In this document: piece by piece, positions 14,342 to 18,087 of the stretch | Numbering within the stretch: the stretch's first letter is position 1 | Layout: each line of letters starts with the position of its first letter | From: CAVRJC01 sp964505725 | GTDB lineage: Bacteria; Actinomycetota; Acidimicrobiia; IMCC26256; DASPTH01 | DNA length: 18,087 bases | Reading direction: 5' to 3' | Assembly (NCBI GenBank): GCA_964505725.1 | Contig: CAZDJK010000070.1 | Span: 1-18,087, forward strand | Notes under the pieces: generated by a model | What the model was told of the DNA's origin: nothing | The model's database searches: none | Seen by the model: the letters and a program-made list of their open reading frames with translations, nothing else | Made by a program: the position numbers and the translations under genes

Positions 14342-15713
14342 CCTCACGGACGGGCGCGCGCTCGACGAGCACACCGAGGTCCTCGCCGGTTGGGGCCGTA
14401 CCGCGCCCACCGCGGCCACCGTCAGCGAGATCACGAGCGGCGACGACGCCGATACCGTGCTCGCGCGCGCCGGCCGACGCGGCGCCCTCGCACGTGGGCT
14501 CGGACGGAGCTACGGCGACGCGGCCCAGAACGCGGGAGGCGCGGTCGCCGACTGCCGTCCGCTCGCGACCATCCACCGGGTCGACACCGAGCGGAACGTC
14601 GTCCATGCCGACGCCGGCGTCAGCATCGACGCCCTGATCCGCGCGGTGCTGCCCCTCGGGTACTTCGTGCCCGTGACGCCCGGGACCCGGCAGGTCACGC
14701 TCGGAGGTGCGCTCGCCGCCGACGTGCACGGCAAGAACCACCATGCCGAGGGCAGCATCGCGAACCACGTCGAGTCGTTCACGCTCCACACCCCGAAGCA
14801 GGTCGTCGAGGTCACGCGGGAGTCCGACCCCGAGCTCTTCTGGGGCACCGCGGGCGGGCTCGGCCTCACCGGCATCGTCACCTCGGTCGCGCTGCGCCTG
14901 CTCCCGGTCGAGACGTCGCTCCTCCGGACCACGACCACGCGGTGCGCCGACCTCGACACTGTGATGGCGTCGATGCTCGAGCACGACCGCGACCACCGGT
15001 ATTCGGTCGCGTGGATCGACTGCCTGGCGCGCGGCAGGCATCTCGGGCGCTCGGTGCTCTCGTTCGGCGACCACGCGCGCCTCGACGACCTCCCGGTGAG
15101 GCTCCGGGCACGACCGTTGCAGTTCGAGGCGGATGCGCTGGTCACCGCGCCCCCGTGGGCACCCAACGGACTGCTGAACCGGGTGACCGTCGCCGCCTTC
15201 AACGAGCTCTGGTACCGGGTGACCCCGCGGCTGCACGGCCATCTCGAGACCATCTCCGCGTTCTTCCACCCGCTCGACGGCGTACGCGACTGGAACCGCC
15301 TCTACGGCAGCCGGGGATTCGTGCAGTACCAGTACGTGGTGCCGGACGACGCGACGGGGGCGGTGCGCCAATCGATCGAGCTGCTGAGCGGCGCACGGGC
15401 GGCGTCGTTCCTCGCCGTGCTCAAGCCCTTCGGCCCCGGGAACCCGGGACCGCTCTCCTTCCCGGCGCCGGGCTGGACCCTCGCCCTCGACATCCCCGCC
15501 GCGGTGCCGGGGCTGGCGGCGCTGCTCGACCGCCTCGACGAGCTCGTCGCCGAGGCGGGAGGGCGCGTGTACCTCGCGAAGGACTCGCGTCTGCGGCCCG
15601 AGGTCGTACCGGTGATGTACCCCGAGCTCGACCGCTTCGCCGAGCTGCGCTCGCGCGTCGACCCGATGCACGTGTTGCAGTCTGATCTGCAGCGCCGGCT
15701 CGGGCTGCCCTGA
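14334..15713 (+). CDS. dprE1: Decaprenylphosphoryl-beta-D-ribose 2'-oxidase DprE1
   Basis: An FAD enzyme that oxidises decaprenylphosphoryl-ribose to the 2'-keto intermediate; DprE2 then reduces it to the arabinose form. The 459-residue length almost equals Mtb DprE1 (461). The FAD domain has GLGRSYGDAAQNAGG and VTPGTRQVTLGGALAADVHG with H132 at the same number as in Mtb, then KNHHAEGS. The substrate domain has FFHPLDGVRDWNRLYG, FLAVLKPFGPGNPGPLSFPA and the active-site lysine K416 (Mtb K418) in YLAKDSR. The residue aligned to Mtb C387, the covalent target of benzothiazinone inhibitors, is A384 in GWTLALDIP. The ATG lies inside the end of the UbiA gene, so translation is coupled. dprE2 follows after 24 bp. 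Confidence 0.95.
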   Translation: MDDLTDGRALDEHTEVLAGWGRTAPTAATVSEITSGDDADTVLARAGRRGALARGLGRSYGDAAQNAGGAVADCRPLATIHRVDTERNVVHADAGVSIDALIRAVLPLGYFVPVTPGTRQVTLGGALAADVHGKNHHAEGSIANHVESFTLHTPKQVVEVTRESDPELFWGTAGGLGLTGIVTSVALRLLPVETSLLRTTTTRCADLDTVMASMLEHDRDHRYSVAWIDCLARGRHLGRSVLSFGDHARLDDLPVRLRARPLQFEADALVTAPPWAPNGLLNRVTVAAFNELWYRVTPRLHGHLETISAFFHPLDGVRDWNRLYGSRGFVQYQYVVPDDATGAVRQSIELLSGARAASFLAVLKPFGPGNPGPLSFPAPGWTLALDIPAAVPGLAALLDRLDELVAEAGGRVYLAKDSRLRPEVVPVMYPELDRFAELRSRVDPMHVLQSDLQRRLGLP

Positions 15714-15737
15714 CACCGCCACGGAAAGGCGACATCG

Positions 15738-16499
15738 ATGCAGGACGCGCTCGGGGCCGTGCAGTCGGTCCTCGTGCTCGGAGGCACCTCCGACATCGCG
15801 CAGGCGACGCTGCGGGCGCTCGTCGCGCGCCGCGCGCGGACCATCGTGCTCGCCGCGCGCGACCCCGCGTCGGTGGAGCCGTTCGTCGCCGAGCTCCGCG
15901 GGCTCGGAGCAGGCACGGTCGCCGCGGTGGCGTTCGACGCGCACGACACGGCCGCGCATCCCGCATTCGTCGACGACGTGTTCGACCGGTTCGGCGACAT
16001 CGACCTCGCGCTCCTGTCCTTCGGCGTGCTCGGCGACCAGGAGCTCGCCGAGCGCGACGCGGCAACGGCGATCGACATCGCGCTGGTCAACTACGTCGGC
16101 ACCGTGTCGGTGGCGGTCCCCATGGCGCAGCGCATGCGCGCGCAGGGTCACGGGACGATCGTCGCGCTCTCCTCGGTCGCCGGCGAGCGGGCCCGGCGGT
16201 CGAACTTCGTGTACGGCTCTTCGAAAGCCGGGATGGACACGTTCCTCCAGGGCCTGGGCGACAGTCTCGCCGGCACTGCGGTGAAGGTGATGGTCGTCCG
16301 CCCGGGCTTCGTGCGCACGAAGATGACCGACGGCATGGATCCCGCGCCGCTGTCGACCTCCGCCGAGGCGGTCGCGGACGCGATCGTGCGCGGGCTCGCG
16401 CGCGGCAGCGAGACGGTGTGGGTGCCGTCGACGCTGCGCTACGTGATGTCCGCGCTGCGCCACGTCCCCCGGCCCGTGTTCCGAAAGCTCCCGATCTGA
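15738..16499 (+). CDS. dprE2: Decaprenylphosphoryl-2-keto-ribose reductase DprE2
   Basis: An NADH-dependent short-chain dehydrogenase/reductase that completes the 2'-epimerisation to decaprenylphosphoryl-D-arabinose. It has 253 residues (Mtb DprE2 has 254). The nucleotide-binding loop is GGTSDIA (15-21), which replaces the usual GxxxGxG and is typical of DprE2. VALSSVAGE holds the catalytic serine, and Y159/K163 form the YxxxK pair in VYGSSKAG. PGFVRTKMTDGMDPAPLST and the C-terminal PVFRKLPI match the DprE2 subgroup. The start is supported by GGAAAGG about eight bases before the ATG. Its place straight after dprE1 is the conserved arrangement. Confidence 0.94.
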   Translation: MQDALGAVQSVLVLGGTSDIAQATLRALVARRARTIVLAARDPASVEPFVAELRGLGAGTVAAVAFDAHDTAAHPAFVDDVFDRFGDIDLALLSFGVLGDQELAERDAATAIDIALVNYVGTVSVAVPMAQRMRAQGHGTIVALSSVAGERARRSNFVYGSSKAGMDTFLQGLGDSLAGTAVKVMVVRPGFVRTKMTDGMDPAPLSTSAEAVADAIVRGLARGSETVWVPSTLRYVMSALRHVPRPVFRKLPI

Positions 16500-16512
16500 C
16501 CCGGCGGGTCGC

Positions 16513-16518
16513 TACCCT
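16513..16518 (+). promoter_or_regulatory. Possible -10 element (TACCCT) before the HAD phosphatase gene
   Basis: The same TACCCT hexamer as before the UbiA gene, ending nine bases before GTG 16528. If used, it would give a near-leaderless transcript separate from the dprE1-dprE2 message. No -35 is visible, and read-through from dprE2 (28-nt gap) is equally possible. Confidence 0.3.
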
Positions 16519-16527
16519 CGCGTCAGC

Positions 16528-17163
16528 GTGACCAGCACCGATCCGCTCCGCACGCCGGTCGTGGCGGCGTTCGACTTCGACGGCACCCTGTCCACGCGCG
16601 ACAACTTCGTGCCGTTCCTGCGACGGGTCTTCGGCTCGGCCGCGGTGGCCAACGCGCTCGGGGCGGGAGCGGTGCGCCTGGGTTCCGCGGGCAGGCGGTC
16701 ATGGACACGCGACGAGCTGAAGGCAGAGCTGCTCCGTCGGCTGTTCGCGGGGTGGGCGGCAACCGAGCTCGACCAGCTCGGGCGCGAGTTCGCCGACGAG
16801 GTAGTGCGCAACCACCTGCGCCGCGACGCGGTCGAGCAGGTCGACTGGCACCGCACGCAGGGCCATGCCCTCGTTATCGTGTCGGCGTCGCTCGGCACCT
16901 ACCTGCGCCCCATCGCGCAACGGCTCCGCTTCGACACCGTCCTGTGCAGCGAGCTCGAGGTCGGGGCCGACGGCCGGTGCACCGGCCGGCTCGCGGGCGC
17001 CAACGTGCGCGGCGCCGAGAAGGCGCGCCGGCTCGACGAGTGGCTCGACGGCGAGCCCGCGTACGTGTGGGCCTACGGCGACAGCTCCGGCGACCGCATG
17101 CTCTGGGCCCGCGCCGACCGACCCGTGCGGGTGTCCCGCCGCCGTTCTGCCCCCGCCGACTGA
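16528..17163 (+). CDS. HAD-IB family phosphatase, candidate DPPR phosphatase
   Basis: A SerB-like haloacid-dehalogenase phosphatase of 211 residues. Motif I is DFDGTL, with nucleophile D16 and acid/base D18. Motif II is the serine in VIVSASLG, motif III the lysine in GAEKARRLDEWL, and motif IV YGDSSGDRML. All are intact, so it should be a working Mg2+-dependent phosphomonoesterase. The cap (about 35-110) is helical, with no membrane span. In mycobacteria the step between DPPR synthase and DprE1, removal of the 5-phosphate of decaprenylphosphoryl-5-phosphoribose, is assigned to the PAP2-type Rv3807c. No PAP2 gene is seen here, and this enzyme lies 28 nt after dprE2 on the same strand, so I infer it could do that step. 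It might instead be a phosphoserine phosphatase-like or lipid-phosphate enzyme with unrelated substrate. The GTG start has no clear Shine-Dalgarno sequence. Confidence 0.85.
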   Translation: MTSTDPLRTPVVAAFDFDGTLSTRDNFVPFLRRVFGSAAVANALGAGAVRLGSAGRRSWTRDELKAELLRRLFAGWAATELDQLGREFADEVVRNHLRRDAVEQVDWHRTQGHALVIVSASLGTYLRPIAQRLRFDTVLCSELEVGADGRCTGRLAGANVRGAEKARRLDEWLDGEPAYVWAYGDSSGDRMLWARADRPVRVSRRRSAPAD

Positions 17164-17167
17164 TCGG

Positions 17168-18087
17168 TCAGCCGACGCGGAACGGAAAGCGCGGCAGGAA
17201 CGCGAGCACGAAGAACGCCGCCGCGAGCGCACCCCCCAGGGCGATGATCGCCATCGGAATCTCGCGTCGCCGCAGCGACGCGTAGCCACACGCAACCGCC
17301 GCGAGCAGGCCGGGATAGCTCGGAACGAGAAGCCGAGCGGAGACCGTGACGAGACCGCGATGGATCTCCTCCAGATAGCCGGCCGCGACCACCCCGAGCA
17401 CGAGCAAGGCCCCGACCGCGAGCACGCAGCCGCGCGGTTGTCTTGTCGCGAGGCCGACGCCGACCGCGACGACGACCACGACGACGATCGGCACGATCAA
17501 CGGCACGCCCCACTGGCCGTACGGGAACAGACCCTGTCGCAGCGTGCGCGAGAGGATCTGTCCAAAGGGCAACGGCACGAACGGTCGGGCAAGGGCGAGG
17601 AAGGCGCTGTCGCCGCGCCACACGCCGTACCGCTCGTGCACCACCACCGCCCACGCAACCACCGCTGCGAGCGACGGCACGAGCGCCGTGGCCGCGAGCG
17701 GAAGCCTGAACCGGCGGTCGCGGGCCAGGAGGACGAGGGTCGCGACCACCACGGCGATCGCCACGATTCCGCTCGCCTTCGTGAGGACGGCAGCGGCGGC
17801 GAGCGCACCGACCGACCACCCCATGCGCGTCGATGGTCGACGCAACAGCGCCGTGCACGCGACGAGGACTGCCGTCACGAGGACGGCAACGAGCATGTCG
17901 TTGTTCACGCGTGCGCCCGCTTCGGCGACTGCGGGGACCACCGCCACCGCGCCACCCCCGAACCACGCCGCGAGCGTCTCTCGCCCCGGTGGTGCCCATT
18001 GCGCCGCGAGACCCGCGGTCAGCGCTGCCAGCAGGCCGACGAGCGCGGCGTCGACGACCCTGAGCACGTACATCGCCGAGAGCACGG
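17168..18087 (-). CDS. Polytopic membrane protein, probable GT-C type glycosyltransferase (N-terminus outside window)
   Basis: About 305 residues of the C-terminal part are visible. They contain roughly eight or nine strongly hydrophobic segments with short basic loops. RVNNDMLVAVLVTAVL (around residue 60) resembles the VNND stretch of lipid-linked-sugar GT-C proteins (ArnT/PMT/DUF2142-like), and the late periplasmic-facing EIHRGLVTVSARLLVPSYPG resembles their RYLLPAYP segment. The family is therefore probable, the sugar and acceptor unknown. GTG at 18085 is in frame but is probably internal, because helices typical of the N-terminal catalytic part are missing. It converges on the HAD phosphatase with 4 bp between stops. 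Proximity to the DPA genes makes an arabinosyl transfer role conceivable, but nothing in the visible part proves it. Confidence 0.65.
   Translation of the reverse strand, partial: VLSAMYVLRVVDAALVGLLAALTAGLAAQWAPPGRETLAAWFGGGAVAVVPAVAEAGARVNNDMLVAVLVTAVLVACTALLRRPSTRMGWSVGALAAAAVLTKASGIVAIAVVVATLVLLARDRRFRLPLAATALVPSLAAVVAWAVVVHERYGVWRGDSAFLALARPFVPLPFGQILSRTLRQGLFPYGQWGVPLIVPIVVVVVVAVGVGLATRQPRGCVLAVGALLVLGVVAAGYLEEIHRGLVTVSARLLVPSYPGLLAAVACGYASLRRREIPMAIIALGGALAAAFFVLAFLPRFPFRVG

Noticed and set aside
14313..16463. 716-codon open frame on the minus strand opposite dprE1/dprE2
   Set aside because: Composition is low-complexity Arg/His/Glu/Val from antisense codon bias, and it opposes two certain enzymes. 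No domain is recognisable.

Overview
The window is GC-rich, densely packed bacterial DNA with many GTG starts. It has two hallmarks of Actinomycetota: the decaprenyl-phosphoryl-arabinose (DPA) enzymes and short, apparently leaderless 5' ends. A deep-branching actinobacterium such as a member of Acidimicrobiia would fit, but that is inference because no rRNA or other marker gene is present. I saw no tRNA, rRNA, CRISPR array, insertion sequence or prophage gene. The content looks like ordinary chromosome.

Layout. 1-2636 (+): the C-terminal three quarters of an adenosylcobalamin-dependent methylmalonyl-CoA mutase, then its G-protein chaperone MeaB. 2685-4913 (+): a membrane-anchored PAS-PAS-GGDEF-EAL cyclic-di-GMP protein with both catalytic domains intact. 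4910-5635 (+): a clear promoter with 10-bp-phased repeats and a conserved winged-helix-like protein of unknown role. 5636-5820: a non-coding stretch with a tandem repeat and two strong hairpins. 5821-7223 (+): a sirtuin overlapping a protein resembling acyl-carrier-protein phosphodiesterase. 7312-8496 (+): a rhodanese-MoeB/ThiF fusion. 8497-8667: a spacer with two hairpins. 8668-11266 (+): TadZ/CpaE and TadA/CpaF of a Tad (type IVc) pilus system, without the rest of the operon. 11271-13352 (-): leucyl aminopeptidase and PduO-type cobalamin adenosyltransferase. 13406-17163 (+): DPPR synthase (UbiA family), DprE1, DprE2 and a HAD-IB phosphatase. 17168-18087 (-): the C-terminal part of a polytopic GT-C-like membrane protein.

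How the genes fit together. The mutase, MeaB and the adenosyltransferase 11 kb away form a propionate/methylmalonyl module: the adenosyltransferase makes the cofactor, MeaB guards its loading, and the mutase makes succinyl-CoA. The DPA cluster encodes the lipid-linked D-arabinofuranose donor. Its HAD phosphatase sits where a dephosphorylation step is needed, and a possible GT-C consumer lies next door. This is the most interesting unit here. The cyclic-di-GMP protein and the Tad ATPases could both affect surface attachment, but nothing in the sequence links them directly.
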